Shown here: positions 45,791 through 55,687 of the stretch, in pieces | How the letters are laid out: every line of letters starts with the position of its first letter | Position numbering within the stretch: the stretch's first letter is position 1 | Assembly: GCA_918026815.1 (NCBI GenBank) | Contig: CAKJVC010000013.1 | Location: 1-64,000 of the forward strand | Direction: 5' to 3' | Length of the DNA stretch: 64,000 nt | Origin: Chalara sp. BL73 | Taxonomy: Eukaryota; Ascomycota; Leotiomycetes; Helotiales | The notes under the pieces: model-generated | Databases searched by the model: none | What the model was told of the DNA's origin: nothing | What the model saw: only the letters and a program-made list of their open reading frames with translations | Translations under genes and position numbers: made by a program

Positions 45791-47392
45791 TCACTTGCCG
45801 CCTTTTCCCTTCTCCTTCGGCTCTTCTTTCTTTGGAGAAGCTGGAGAGGGCTTGGGAGGGACAGGTAGTGGGTTCTTCTTAGGAGATGGCTCAGGTTGCT
45901 TTTCTCTTAGTAGGGCAATATCAGATTTCTTTGCTGTTACTGGAGGAGGATCTTTTTTGGGGATCTTTTTTTGTGGTGAAGGGGCAGGCTTCTCAACCTT
46001 TGGTGGTGGATCATATCGAGGTGGTGCAGGCTTAGGAAGTCCTGATTTGTTATTCTGTGGTCGAGGGGGCAGTCGCATTGGATCTTCCTTGGGAGGGGCT
46101 ATGTTCGGCGTAGGTGATTTGGTGGTATCTGTACCAGGCTTATATTGATCCGGCACTTTTGGCTGAGGTTCTCGATAATTTGGGTGTTCGGAAGCTTTGT
46201 TGCTTTTTGGCGGTGCATTTGGATCTTTGGGCGGCCTTGCGTTTGGCTGCGTCTTCCCGGCATCGATTGTGCTTTGCCTCATGCCCGGTCGTAAAGGCTG
46301 GCGATCTGGTCATGGAGGAGGTGCAGCGGCCGGCTTCGCTTACCCACCTTTATCCTTCTTCGGAGGCATAGGTGGTTTATATGTTGGATCCTTTGTATGG
46401 GATCCATTCTGCATAATAGCGGACTTCATGGCCCTGAAGCTGCGGGTCTTTGCTGTTCTCTTTCGGTTTCATCTCTCGCCACCCTGGATTTGCAACGACG
46501 TGAAGTTTGCCGTTCTTCCCAGCTTCTCTGTTTCCCTTGCTGGTAAGATCCAATTCAGATGTAATAAAGTCAGACACATGTTTGTTCATTTCAGAGTCCT
46601 AAGTCTGGCCAAAAGTCCACTTCTAATCTCTCAGGATTCATGATATATTCAGCCTTCAAACTATGGAGGCTAAAACAATAATCCTGAATGACACACGGGC
46701 TCAATCCTTATAGAGAAGGGCAAAGTACAATAGCTTCTTTATCCTTCCTGGAAATGTATGGCAGGTTATAAGATACTGAAAGTGGACTCATGAACCAAAC
46801 TTTTGACATTTCAAAAACTTACCATTCATGCTCCCATCGGGGTTCTTATATGGTTTCGATGTTGGCTTGAACGGCTTTCCCTTATTTGCAGGATTCGCCT
46901 CCCATTTCTTTTTATCTGCCTCCAACTTCTCTTTTTCCAAAGGAGATAAATTTTCATGCTTTGCTGGACCAGATTCATGTGCTGACAATAGTTGAAAGGT
47001 TGTACCATTATTCTTCCGCCTGCGATTTTTTGCGAATTCAAAGGCTTCTCGTCCTTGACTCGCGGTTCCCCGGTCGCCGTATGCAGTCCAATAGGCTGAG
47101 ATCCGATCTTGTCGGTTCGATCTTTTCTGTCATTTACGTCCGTGAGCTTGTTATTCTGAGGAAACTCATTTTGGTTTTGTTGAACGTGGCGCATATGCTC
47201 CGGCAGTCGATCGTCTCTATAGTAGAGTTTTACAATAGGTCTGGCATCTCTGTCGACCCCGCCATCAGAGGTGCCTGGTCTTCCAGGAAGTGGAGTCTCT
47301 TTCGGCGTTGCGGGAACAGGTAATGCAGTTGTAGAATAAAAGAAGAGAAAAAGGAAAGCAAGCAGGAGAGAAGATGGCTGATATGAACGCAT
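45791..47392 (-). pseudogene. Secreted proline/lysine-rich protein gene, reading frame broken
   Basis: The 5' exon (47392 leftwards) begins with a clear signal peptide (MRSYQPSSLLLAFLFLFFYS then TTALPVPA). At a run of six A on the minus strand (47026-47031) the frame appears to shift by one base into NRRRKNNGTTFQLLSAHESG. It continues as a lysine-rich stretch ending at a good donor (gtaagt, 46822). A further coding-like part lies at 46598-46377 (GWREMKPKENSKDPQ, RYYAEWIPYKGSN) after an AG at 46599, but phases do not match across this 224-nt gap. A long Pro/Lys/Ser-rich tail (46282-45791) follows, after a TAA and a TGA in frame. The pieces are probably one gene. Family unknown; secretion is the only supported property. 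Confidence 0.5.
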
Positions 47393-48330
47393 TCTAAGCT
47401 AAGTTTTTTCTCATCGGCTGATAAAGCAAGCAACTGGCATTATCTGGAAGCTTCAAGATAAATGAAAGTATGGTTCTTGAGAGACTCAAACTCTGCGAGC
47501 ATATATACACCAGGAGGAAGATTATAGATTCATGATAATGTATCTTCAAAAGCAGGAGGGAATTCACAGGAGCAGAATGAGAAGCCTACTATGGGATATG
47601 TATGACATATGGCTATGTACAGCAAGCAATGCCAGTGATAATGCAATTCTCGCTTACAATAAGTTGTGTTGAGGAGACAGACCATGCTTGTTTGGCGACA
47701 GAATAGCTTTCAAAATAGCGCGAAGAATTTCGGAGTAACTTGCGAAACATTGAAAACAGAATAGAACATAGACAGGAGTTTGATCTATCTTACAAAGCCT
47801 TCTTGCTGGGAGATGTGGTGGGGTCTTCCGGTGTCTCGTTTACCCAACACCTTGGGGATGCCTAAGACACTGCTTTCATAATCAGTCCGAAGGAAAGGCG
47901 ATGAAATCCACTCGAAGGAACTTTCGTGGAGCGGCTTAGTCTGCCACATCTGAATCCAAAATGCAGTTTGGAACATTGAATATGATGGCTGTGTTTCATG
48001 TCACCTGCAGAACACTCTCGCAGAATAATCCTTCTTGCTCGGTCCATTTTAACAGACCCGCGCCACATGACGCTACGCCAAGTGGTGGCGCAGGCGGATT
48101 GTGCCAGCTTAACCGTCCCTCAGCCTTATTCAACTTATCCTGCCAACTTTAATAAATAAGTCACATGGAAACAATCCAAAAAGTATCTTTCTGGTTTTTT
48201 CAACACCGAGCACGAATGCTCTAGGCACCCAGCAAACCGAGGACACCAATAAGTTGTACAGGCTTCTTCAACAGCCCTGATCGTAGGCAGGCCAACATAA
48301 CCAACCTTTATTAACATTTGCGTCCGCGTA
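47393..48330. other. Intergenic, no gene seen
   Basis: This stretch lies between the broken secreted-protein gene and the next gene on the opposite strand, so it may hold both promoters. Short open frames here show no family resemblance. Confidence 0.45.
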
Positions 48331-48933
48331 ATGGAGCCAAACTTATCTCTAAAAGCAAGCAACGAGGGGGAGGAAGACCAGTCCGCCTTCGTCCCAGTAT
48401 TCTGTGCCGCTGAGATCCCCACAGGTGTAAGTCTTTGCGGGGAGTCTAGCCAACTTGCTAACGCTCAGTAATGCAGACCCTCGACATATTCCTAGAACGC
48501 ATCAAGGAATACCCCAAAGACTACTACCTGGTCCCCCGTATCATCACCACATCAGATCTCGAATCGCCCTCCGTCATCAAAACCCCCTCTATGCCCCCCA
48601 ACCGCCCCATTCACCTTGCCCTCCCTCTCTAAGCCTGTCTCCGATATCAACCGCATCTTCACCTCGCGGTTCGCGTCCCTGAACATATTCACCCACCGCG
48701 CCTTCCTCGTCCTGGACCAACGAACTGTCGAAGAAGACATTGAGTTGGCGTCTTGCCAGCTTGTGGAAGCGGGGAAGGACTTCGATGAGGGCGATGAGAA
48801 CAGTTTTGTAAGGGTAGATTTCTATTTGGCCATGATGTTGTCGGCAGCGATGGATTTGGGGGAGCTGGATTTAGATGAGGGGGAACATGATCGGGAGAAC
48901 GTTATGGGGGTACATAATATGGTGAATTTTTAA
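48331..48933 (+). pseudogene. Small protein of unknown function, two exons, one-base frameshift
   Basis: Exon 1 (48331-48426) starts MEPNLSLKASNEGEEDQS and ends IPTG at a perfect donor (gtaagt). The 50-nt intron ends TAATGCAG at 48476. Exon 2 reads TLDIFLERIKEYPKDYYLV, with codon use typical of a real gene, until about 48605-48630. There the frame shifts by one base (extra base in a CCC/TCT-rich stretch) into SKPVSDINRIFTSRFASLN, which stays open to 48933. Without the shift the protein would stop near 48631. The C-terminus is strongly acidic (DLGELDLDEGEHD). I do not recognise the family. It may be a short fragment of a larger gene, or intact with an assembly error. Confidence 0.55.
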
Positions 48934-49242
48934 AGGCGATTTAGGGATGGCTTACAAATTATAGTTTGTAACCATGGTATGCAGTGACAATATATATTTA
49001 CATATATATTGTTGTAAGTATTCTTTTGAAAGAAAAAAAAAACAAATTTAATAAAATCGAGTTAGGTGTATTTCGTTTGGTACAGCAGCAAGCAAATATC
49101 TAAAAATAGAAAAACGCAAGTAAAAGTTTCGCTTAACTGTCTTAATAAAGAAAATAATGGGTATACGCCAAGGCTCTAATGGCCTGACGTTTCAACTGTA
49201 CCCCCCTTAACAACAGTTTGAGCCCTTCACAAGATATGGATA
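48934..49242. other. AT-rich spacer before the second Fot1/pogo element
   Basis: It contains an A10 run near 49034 and loosely resembles 33700-33870. The last two bases (49241-49242, TA) are the target duplication of the transposon. Confidence 0.45.
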
Positions 49243-51079
49243 AGTCCCCACCCCCCCCTTTCGGCCACCCCTGCCTTTCGGCCACCTCGCTTAGCTCCCT
49301 CCCACCCACTTCAAAGCCTAATATCTCTACAACCCTTGAACTTCTATACAATCGCCCGTAGCCTCAGTATTTACAGACGAATCAGAGTCTCCTTCTTCAA
49401 TTTCTCTATCCCCGGCTTCTATTTGGGCTACTTTAATGGCCCGGACGCTTGCAAACTTCGAATTCGGGCTTACTCTAACTTTCCGTCTTTTCTTAGGCTG
49501 GGACCCTTCTATTTTAGCTTTCAATTGTTTTATTCGAAGCTCTGCTTGGGCTAAAGCGTAGTCTTTCTCATCCCAGCCTTTTGCAAGCTTCTTAAAAAGC
49601 TGGCGACGAGTTGGGAGATCGGTCTTTCCTAATCGAGTAATTATATCGGCTTGTAAACGCACATCTCTAGCTTTTCTAGGGGTCTCCCATTGAATAGCTG
49701 ATATATTCTTATTCCATACCAGTCCTTTTTCCATAATCAAGTCCTTTGGAGCTGGTGCAAAGTTATTATTGCTATTTTCAAAAAGCAAACGGCTCATTAG
49801 AGGCTTAGCTATATTAATCGGCCATAAACCGGTAGCCTTCTACCCAGCTTTAATATTCTTAAGTATCAGACTTTGTTCCCGGGCCTTCTGATAGCATAAT
49901 AAAAAGTTCCGCTTTCCAATTGGAGTAAAATCAGACAAAAGACTTAAGTTACCAAGCTCTTTTCGGTAAGCTGCTTTCAAAGGGAAGAAAATTGATAAAT
50001 CTAAAGGCTGTAAAACGTGAGACGAGTAAGGAGGCAAAAACAGTAAGTATATATTATGCATAAAGCACGTATACATAAATTCTGTAGTCTCATGACTTCT
50101 ATGGCCGTCTAGAACGAGCAGTCTAGACTTTTGAGGGTCCGGGAAAGCCGTAGAAGGTATAAATACTTTCTTAAGCTATTCCTGGGCTGTAACGTCTGTA
50201 GTCCAGCTATTTTCGGTAGCAGTAAAGTGCCAACGGCTAAACTTATCAAAGTTAGTAGGGAACTATTGTTGCTGTACTGATTTTCCTTTGTATATAACCA
50301 GTGGATCGAGCGCTCGGCCGGTGGCTGAAATACATTCAATAAATGAGGTCCAAGCTCTAGATCCGGGCTGCTTTCTCTGAATAAAACGCCGATTTTTACT
50401 CCCAACGACTAGCCCATTAACTCCTTGGCCTTCTATAATGCCAGCTTCGTCTATATTCCACCGATTTTCCGGCTTAATTGCTTTGATTTCAGGAATTTGG
50501 AATTTTTGGAACCAAAGCTTTATAATTTCTGACGTAGCTCTATTGACACGTACAGAATCAATACTATACTGTCTCTTAGTCCGGAGAATGGGATTCCTTT
50601 TCAAAAAGCTTCGTATCTAGCGTTTTCCTAGTGTAGTAGTGTCTCCTCGTACAGTTAAAAGCCGCTGAGCAAAGTCTTTAATCTGCGAGTGCGTAGGGCT
50701 AAGCCCTAAGCTTTCTTGAACTAGAATCCAGTCTGTTAAGCGCTTCTCCTGAACCGGAGCTAGCTTTTGCAGTGCTTCAGCACCTGTTTGACGGGTTTAG
50801 TGGCCATAAATCCTACTTTGAAGAGTAGACCTTGGTATGCTTTATTCGAGACTAGCTTTTCGGATAGAATCACCCTGGCTAATAGCTTCAAGGGCCCGTA
50901 ATAAGTCTTTTTCCATATACTGAGGCTTCATAATTAATTGCAATAGTAGCCACAATTTCAAAAGTATCAGATAAGTTATTATCAAATTATAATTATTCAA
51001 AGTGAGGGCATAAGAAGTTACGGTGTGCTAAGCGAGGTGGCCGAAAGGCAGGGGTGGCCGAAAGGGGGGGGTGGGGACT
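49243..51079 (-). mobile_element. Second Fot1/pogo-type transposon, complete with TIRs and TA target duplication
   Basis: The element is 1837 bp between TA at 49241-49242 and 51080-51081. TIRs start AGTCCCCACCCCCCCC and continue through two near-identical units (CCTTTCGGCCACC) to CTCGCTTAGC; left and right agree over about 53 bases. The layout (AGTCC, C-rich spacer, doubled ~17-bp unit) is the same as in the element at 9292-11112, but the unit sequence differs (TTTCGGCCACC versus ATTCCGGACACC), so they are related subfamilies. The transposase is on the minus strand. Confidence 0.93.
49327..50931 (-). pseudogene. Fot1/pogo transposase, inactivated by in-frame stops
   Basis: One frame of about 534 codons from the ATG at 50931 to 49327, without indels. 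Landmarks are an N-terminal helix-turn-helix (MEKDLLRALEAISQGDSIRK), WNIDEAGIIEGQG (first Asp), VLDGHRSHETTEF (second Asp, intact), HVLQPLDLSIFFPLK (third Asp) and a C-terminal Lys/Arg block with an acidic end. Stops are TAA after ASLE and after YGH, and TAG at KR-stop-IRS, QQQ-stop-FP, QE-stop-LKK and KAG-stop-KATGLW. Most replace Trp or Gln. Three of them sit at the same sites as stops in the other Fot1/pogo copy. Consistent with RIP acting on TGG and CA-containing codons. Confidence 0.9.
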
Positions 51080-51374
51080 TAACCGGAGGCAGACCTGCGA
51101 TAGTGCTTCGACTCGTGAAAGATCATTTTCATTGCCCTATAGATAATATTATGATCTCAGAACTAGAACCACAATTCAACTCTCACGAAGTCTTTGGGAA
51201 TGATGCCCATTGTTAGAGCATTCCAGTCATCAGGCCCCTTGGGGGTAATTTGGGACAGTGTGACCTCCGCAACTTGGCTATTTAATTAAATAGAGAAAAC
51301 AAGAACTAGGAAGAGAGACGCAACAATGAAAATTCGTCACATCATGTCTCGATTTTGCCTCCGCCAGTTACTCT

Positions 51375-53144
51375 TTACAAGAGTTCCACGGTCTCCACAG
51401 CGAACGTGGCGTCAAACAGAACCTCGCAGACACACTCACCCGTCTCCGTGATATTGGCCGAGTCCATGATTCCTCCCAGCCTCCGTGCTGCAGTTATCGG
51501 ATTACCGTTAGTCGGCGTGTTGTCCAGCGACTGACTCACGACAACCACTGCCCATTTGCCGTCTGGTTCCCTGAGAGGAAGCCGGAAGCTTCCACCGTAG
51601 TAATTCGAAACACCTTTCCACTTCCTTACGTCGATCATGTGCTTGTCAGCGCAAATACCAGCCAGATAGCTCTTGGATCTGCCAGGAGTGAGCTCGACTC
51701 GGATAATCTCAGGCCCTGATAGGCTCAACTTGTGCACCACGTTCGCATCAGATGGGGTCGCTTCCTCAGAGACGGTTGCGCCATTGGCACTGACGGCTCT
51801 CGCGCGAATTGGGGATCCGCGATGGAATACGGTTAGCTCGATGTGTGTCGAGGGCGGGCAAGCGAAGGCCAGCGTACGGTCGGGCAGGCGCAGGGCGGTG
51901 ACGTCCGTGGGGTTGTCCGGTCCGGGATCGAGCAAAACGGATGAATCCTCGCCAATGAGAATAAATGGAGCTGCGAGAATGGGGAAGTTCACTGCTGCTA
52001 CGCCCTTAATCTGGTGCTTGAAGCCACGCACACATAGCGGTTTGCGGTTGTAGTCAAGCCTCTTGTCAATATCTGCGCACGCTGTTCCTGGATGGAGCAC
52101 TCGCTGTATGATACGCTCAGGACTCTTGATTGGAAAGCTATGCGCGACAACGAAGCGCTCAGGATCTTTGTCGCCGGCTGGGGTCCAAATCTGCGCGCAA
52201 ATGTTGACCGTTGCACCGGGGCTGTACACTTCGCGATGGGTGAAGACCCGCTTGCCAACCAGGACGTGCTCATTTGGCCGGACCTCGGTGGTCTCCACGC
52301 TGCTGGAGCCGGCAGTCGTGTCGCGTGTATAGCCCCAGGTCGCTTTACTTTCCCAATGCCGCCCGGCAAACGGAAGTCGTGGGAGCGGGGCGTCGATGTG
52401 AATACGTTCCCGAATCGTCTTTACACCAGGGCGCGGAATTGGGCCAGTCCTCTGTCCCCATCGAGTTGGGTCCTCAGCATCCGATGCAGCAGCAGCGACC
52501 CAGGCGGCTGCTGCGGCGTTGGTTAGAATTGCAGTCGTGGGACTTGGAGCTGTCAAAGTCAAGATGTGCGACAGCGGCCCACCGCAGGCGAGCCATTTGA
52601 TTGTGCCACCGACGTAATCTAATTTTGATGGAAATGGTTGAATCACATCGTCACCGATGTCGCCGTCCCAAACATGGGCGTTGGAAATGGCCATGGATGC
52701 ACTACTTCCAGCATCAAAGCAGATTCCACCAAGGGTCCCCCAATTCATAGCGAAGTTGTGGAGTCCTGTCAAGATAGAGGTGGAAGTTCCGCCAACGAGC
52801 GGTGCTTCGCGCTGTTCTCCGCGCTGACCAGTCGGCCGTTTGTTGGTAGGACAGTTGAGCCGCCGTGAACTCCTCATCTGCACAACATCTGTCTTGTAGC
52901 CTCCTACTTCATTCGGTATGTGCTCGCTGCCGCGCTCTCTGACTTTATCCGCCCCGGTGAGTTTTTCCCAGACGTAGTAATGGAGCGAGGCCACCATTGT
53001 CGGCTTGCCCCCAACCAGCTTCAGACCGACCCCGACCGATACAATGTTCGGGTCGGAAGTGAGCCGTTGTGACTCTGCATAAGCCACGTCCTGGAGTAGC
53101 CTCGGTGGTTGTGAAGTTGCCATTATGTTCACAGTGCAAGGCAA
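51375..53144 (-). CDS. Trypsin-like (NAL1-like) protein with His motif but no GDSG, intronless
   Basis: A 589-codon single exon; the start may be the Met at 53123 (MATSQPPRLLQD). Residues 30-95 (NIVSVGVGLKLVGGKP, LHYYVWEKL, RGSEHIPNEVGGYKTDVVQ) and 118-170 (GTLGGICFDAG, AISNAHVWD, DDVIQPFPSKLDYVG) match the N-terminal half of bacterial-type NAL1-like trypsin-fold proteins. His157 in SNAHV sits where the catalytic His should be. The Asp and the GDSG serine motif expected further on are absent; an Ala/Thr-rich linker and a beta-rich C-terminal half of unknown type follow (YYGGSFRLPLREPDGKW). No introns, and the base composition is GC-rich compared with the flanks. The gene upstream on the same strand carries GDSG, so the two may be one divided system. 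No signal peptide. Confidence 0.65.
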   Translation of the reverse strand: MPCTVNIMATSQPPRLLQDVAYAESQRLTSDPNIVSVGVGLKLVGGKPTMVASLHYYVWEKLTGADKVRERGSEHIPNEVGGYKTDVVQMRSSRRLNCPTNKRPTGQRGEQREAPLVGGTSTSILTGLHNFAMNWGTLGGICFDAGSSASMAISNAHVWDGDIGDDVIQPFPSKLDYVGGTIKWLACGGPLSHILTLTAPSPTTAILTNAAAAAWVAAAASDAEDPTRWGQRTGPIPRPGVKTIRERIHIDAPLPRLPFAGRHWESKATWGYTRDTTAGSSSVETTEVRPNEHVLVGKRVFTHREVYSPGATVNICAQIWTPAGDKDPERFVVAHSFPIKSPERIIQRVLHPGTACADIDKRLDYNRKPLCVRGFKHQIKGVAAVNFPILAAPFILIGEDSSVLLDPGPDNPTDVTALRLPDRTLAFACPPSTHIELTVFHRGSPIRARAVSANGATVSEEATPSDANVVHKLSLSGPEIIRVELTPGRSKSYLAGICADKHMIDVRKWKGVSNYYGGSFRLPLREPDGKWAVVVVSQSLDNTPTNGNPITAARRLGGIMDSANITETGECVCEVLFDATFAVETVELL

Positions 53145-53713
53145 TATGTTTGTGTGAAGAACAGAATCAAGCGCTCCATGGTCTTTCAGCTTCAGGACGG
53201 AAAGGCTGCTTTCCCCGCCTTTCAGTCCTCAGCCCTGTGAAACCGAAGTCCTCACGTCCCGCGCTAAATCACGCGAGCTTTTGATGCGGGACGTGATTTA
53301 GCGCGGGACGTGATTTGATGAGGGATTTGGGTTAATTGCCAAGTCTCGACAGAAGAAAAGTACAGCTCTGTCATTAGTTGCCAACTTGACGGTCACAATT
53401 TATGTTCTCTTTCAGAAGGCGTAATGGCCACTCTCTTTTGTCAACTGGTAGCTGTTTGAGACACCCAGGTTTGTATGGGAAAGAGCCGGTCTCCCTTGGC
53501 TTAAGCCTCTTGCGATGCATGCTACAGTTCATCAGTCTCAAGTGGCCTCTACGCATTTATTTCTTCATGTCCTAGTTATTTGTGTCCATGCCATTGAGCA
53601 TTAAACCATTGCAGCCAATACTAAGTACTAGTGGATTGGGAAACTGTAACTATATGCCCGTTCAGCTCATATCTCATGTCTGTTATCTGCCACAACACAT
53701 GTCACCACAGTCT
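53145..53713. other. Spacer between the two trypsin-like genes
   Basis: About 570 bases between two genes on the same strand, the upstream region of the 51375-53144 gene. It holds a perfect 21-bp hairpin (listed separately). No further gene is supported. Confidence 0.5.
53253..53312. repeat. Perfect 21-bp inverted repeat upstream of the His-motif gene
   Basis: The left arm CACGTCCCGCGCTAAATCACG (53253-53273, 21 bases with its partner) is the exact reverse complement of 53292-53312, with an 18-base loop. The right side also repeats GCGGGACGTGATTT directly. It lies about 110-130 bases before the ATG of the downstream gene, so a regulatory palindrome or a small transposon end is possible. Confidence 0.85.
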
Positions 53714-55687
53714 CTACGCGAACCGAGCTCCCACAGCCGCGAGTGCATCTTCTATTCGACAAGCGGTCACGCCGCTACCATCCTCGAACCCTGCGTGATT
53801 CAGACCGACGACTGCAAGACTCGACCTCTGGAACCAGAGCGAGCCCGAGTCCCCTTTACAGCCAACGGGATCCCCTGTATCGTCTGGCTTGATGTCGAGT
53901 TGATTTTTAAACCATATTGTGCTGTTGTCGTCCTCGCCGCGCGGGCTGAGAGGCACTAGGGTTCCGACGAGTTTGCCAGAGGTCGTTCCGCTTCGCGCGC
54001 CGGACTTGAAGACACGGAAGGCATCCTCCGCCGCGGGATCGCCAGGGTTCTCTGCGAGATTCTGCATCATTGCCGCTATCTGTGCATTAGTGAGGATTGT
54101 TCCGGGCGTGTCAATCTGGCTGTCAAGCGCCTGAATAGGATTTGTCGACACGTCGCCAGACGCCGCATCCAAGACAGTAAAGATAGCAGGCGTAAGACCA
54201 CGACTGCCATTAAGAGTCACAACCGCAACATCTACAGAGCCAGCTTCCTCTGGCGGCGGGGAATCCGGTTTCTCCGCCGTGGCATTCAACACCCGATGCG
54301 CCAATGTGCCGATTACATCGTCTGAGCCTGCATTTGCAAGGTCCGCACCGCCTGACACGGCCGCTGCAATGGTTAGGATGAGGGCGACAATGATTAACAG
54401 GACCTTCCACCACGGGTCCTGGAACGGGATGGGGCCGTACTGGCCATCGAAGGGTTGGTTGTACTCGACAGAGTAGTCAACCTCGGTCGGGAAGATGAAA
54501 ATGGTGAGGCCTGGATCCAGTGTGCCCGTCCAATCTCCGCCTGGACTCGTGTTGCCGCCTCCTTCACCAGCTGTCCCACCGCTAGCACAGCAGCAGGCGA
54601 GCTGTCGCCAGAGTGCACAGAGGTCCACCTCTTTTCCGTCAAGAAAAGCTCGCAGTTGCGCCCGCACGTACTCGAGCGTTCTCTGATTGCAGCCCCTAGT
54701 TCCACCACCGCTTCCTCCCACCCCCCCTGGACCTCCTCCACCTCCACTCCCACCCGCGCTGCCTATGCCCAGTTTTCGTAGGATGCTGACAGCGTGCCTG
54801 AAAGTGTTCAAATCAACAGCCATCTGCCTGATAGAGGCTGTCATGACACCAACATCACATCGTGAGATGAATGCCTTCTGGGACGGGTCATATGTGGTCC
54901 GTGTAACTGACATGGGTGCACTCGCTGCTTTGTTGATGAGGGCAACTCTCTCCACTCCCTGATCAGTCATTACCTGCAGTTCCACCTGGTGCTTTCGTAC
55001 GGCCGCCTGGGAGACGTCGACTTTGAAGAAGATGCGCCTCGTTGCCCATGCCTCGAGACGGCCGACAACAACCCTTCCGCTAACTACTTGCTGGCCCACT
55101 GCTTCCTGGTCCTTCACACTCCAGTTGTCGATGACGGTAACTCCTCCTGCGGACAGCCAGGCACGACAACGGTCGCTCAGTCCCACTCGGGCGGTTGGCG
55201 GCCAGGCGACTGTCCAAATGTTCTGAATGCGCACAGCCATGAGATACTGTCCAAGCGTCGCTTCAAATATGCCCTCGGGCATTGCCTGGAGACTGCCCGG
55301 TAAGACTGCAAAAGGTGGCACGGGCTGACCAACCATGCCCAACTTGTCCAGCCGAATCACCAAGTCGTCAAAGTCGCGGTCGCCTCCAGGCTCCGTCTTG
55401 TCCTCCGATTCGACTGTCCAAGAAAGGAAAGGGCTAGTACTAATGGCAGAGATGCCTCGAATGAAGCTCGGTTGCCAGCCATGAGTGCCGTCGTTGTGGT
55501 CTATTGATAAAGTCCAGTCTGCCTGACCATTGCCATATACATCCATTGTCGTGCCGACATAGCCAGCGAGGATTTGCGTGCCGGCTGCTGAGCCGCTGGC
55601 GACCACCCGCTGTGCCCAGGCGGCATTCCGTCCTGTGACGGTGATACGCCAATCGCCTCTGAAATTAATCTGTGTCTGATCTGACAT
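53714..55687 (-). CDS. Membrane protein with beta-sandwich N-terminus and C-terminal trypsin-like GDSG region, intronless
   Basis: A 657-codon single exon. Residues 1-115 are beta-rich with a Ca-binding-like DRDFDDLVIRLD motif; 130-260 look like a second beta domain; 309-332 is a Gly-rich linker (GSAGGSGGGGGPGG); 340-370 contains a Cys cluster (LACCC). A hydrophobic segment (VLLIIVALILTIAAAV) is at 429-444. The C-terminal part has GSDDVIGTLAHRVL, SVDVAVVTLNG (Asp486, where the catalytic Asp would be) and PVGCKGDSGSLWF (Ser614), the hallmark of trypsin-fold proteases, ending in GLNHAGFEDGSG. No His motif precedes it; the membrane segment is in that place. GC-rich, no introns, 570 bases upstream of the His-motif gene. 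Bacterial origin is possible but unproven. No signal peptide. Confidence 0.65.
   Translation of the reverse strand: MSDQTQINFRGDWRITVTGRNAAWAQRVVASGSAAGTQILAGYVGTTMDVYGNGQADWTLSIDHNDGTHGWQPSFIRGISAISTSPFLSWTVESEDKTEPGGDRDFDDLVIRLDKLGMVGQPVPPFAVLPGSLQAMPEGIFEATLGQYLMAVRIQNIWTVAWPPTARVGLSDRCRAWLSAGGVTVIDNWSVKDQEAVGQQVVSGRVVVGRLEAWATRRIFFKVDVSQAAVRKHQVELQVMTDQGVERVALINKAASAPMSVTRTTYDPSQKAFISRCDVGVMTASIRQMAVDLNTFRHAVSILRKLGIGSAGGSGGGGGPGGVGGSGGGTRGCNQRTLEYVRAQLRAFLDGKEVDLCALWRQLACCCASGGTAGEGGGNTSPGGDWTGTLDPGLTIFIFPTEVDYSVEYNQPFDGQYGPIPFQDPWWKVLLIIVALILTIAAAVSGGADLANAGSDDVIGTLAHRVLNATAEKPDSPPPEEAGSVDVAVVTLNGSRGLTPAIFTVLDAASGDVSTNPIQALDSQIDTPGTILTNAQIAAMMQNLAENPGDPAAEDAFRVFKSGARSGTTSGKLVGTLVPLSPRGEDDNSTIWFKNQLDIKPDDTGDPVGCKGDSGSLWFQRSSLAVVGLNHAGFEDGSGVTACRIEDALAAVGARFA

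Noticed and set aside
46377..46589. Stand-alone small gene (MNKHVSDFITSELD)
   Set aside because: More likely an exon of the broken secreted-protein gene, preceded by an AG acceptor.
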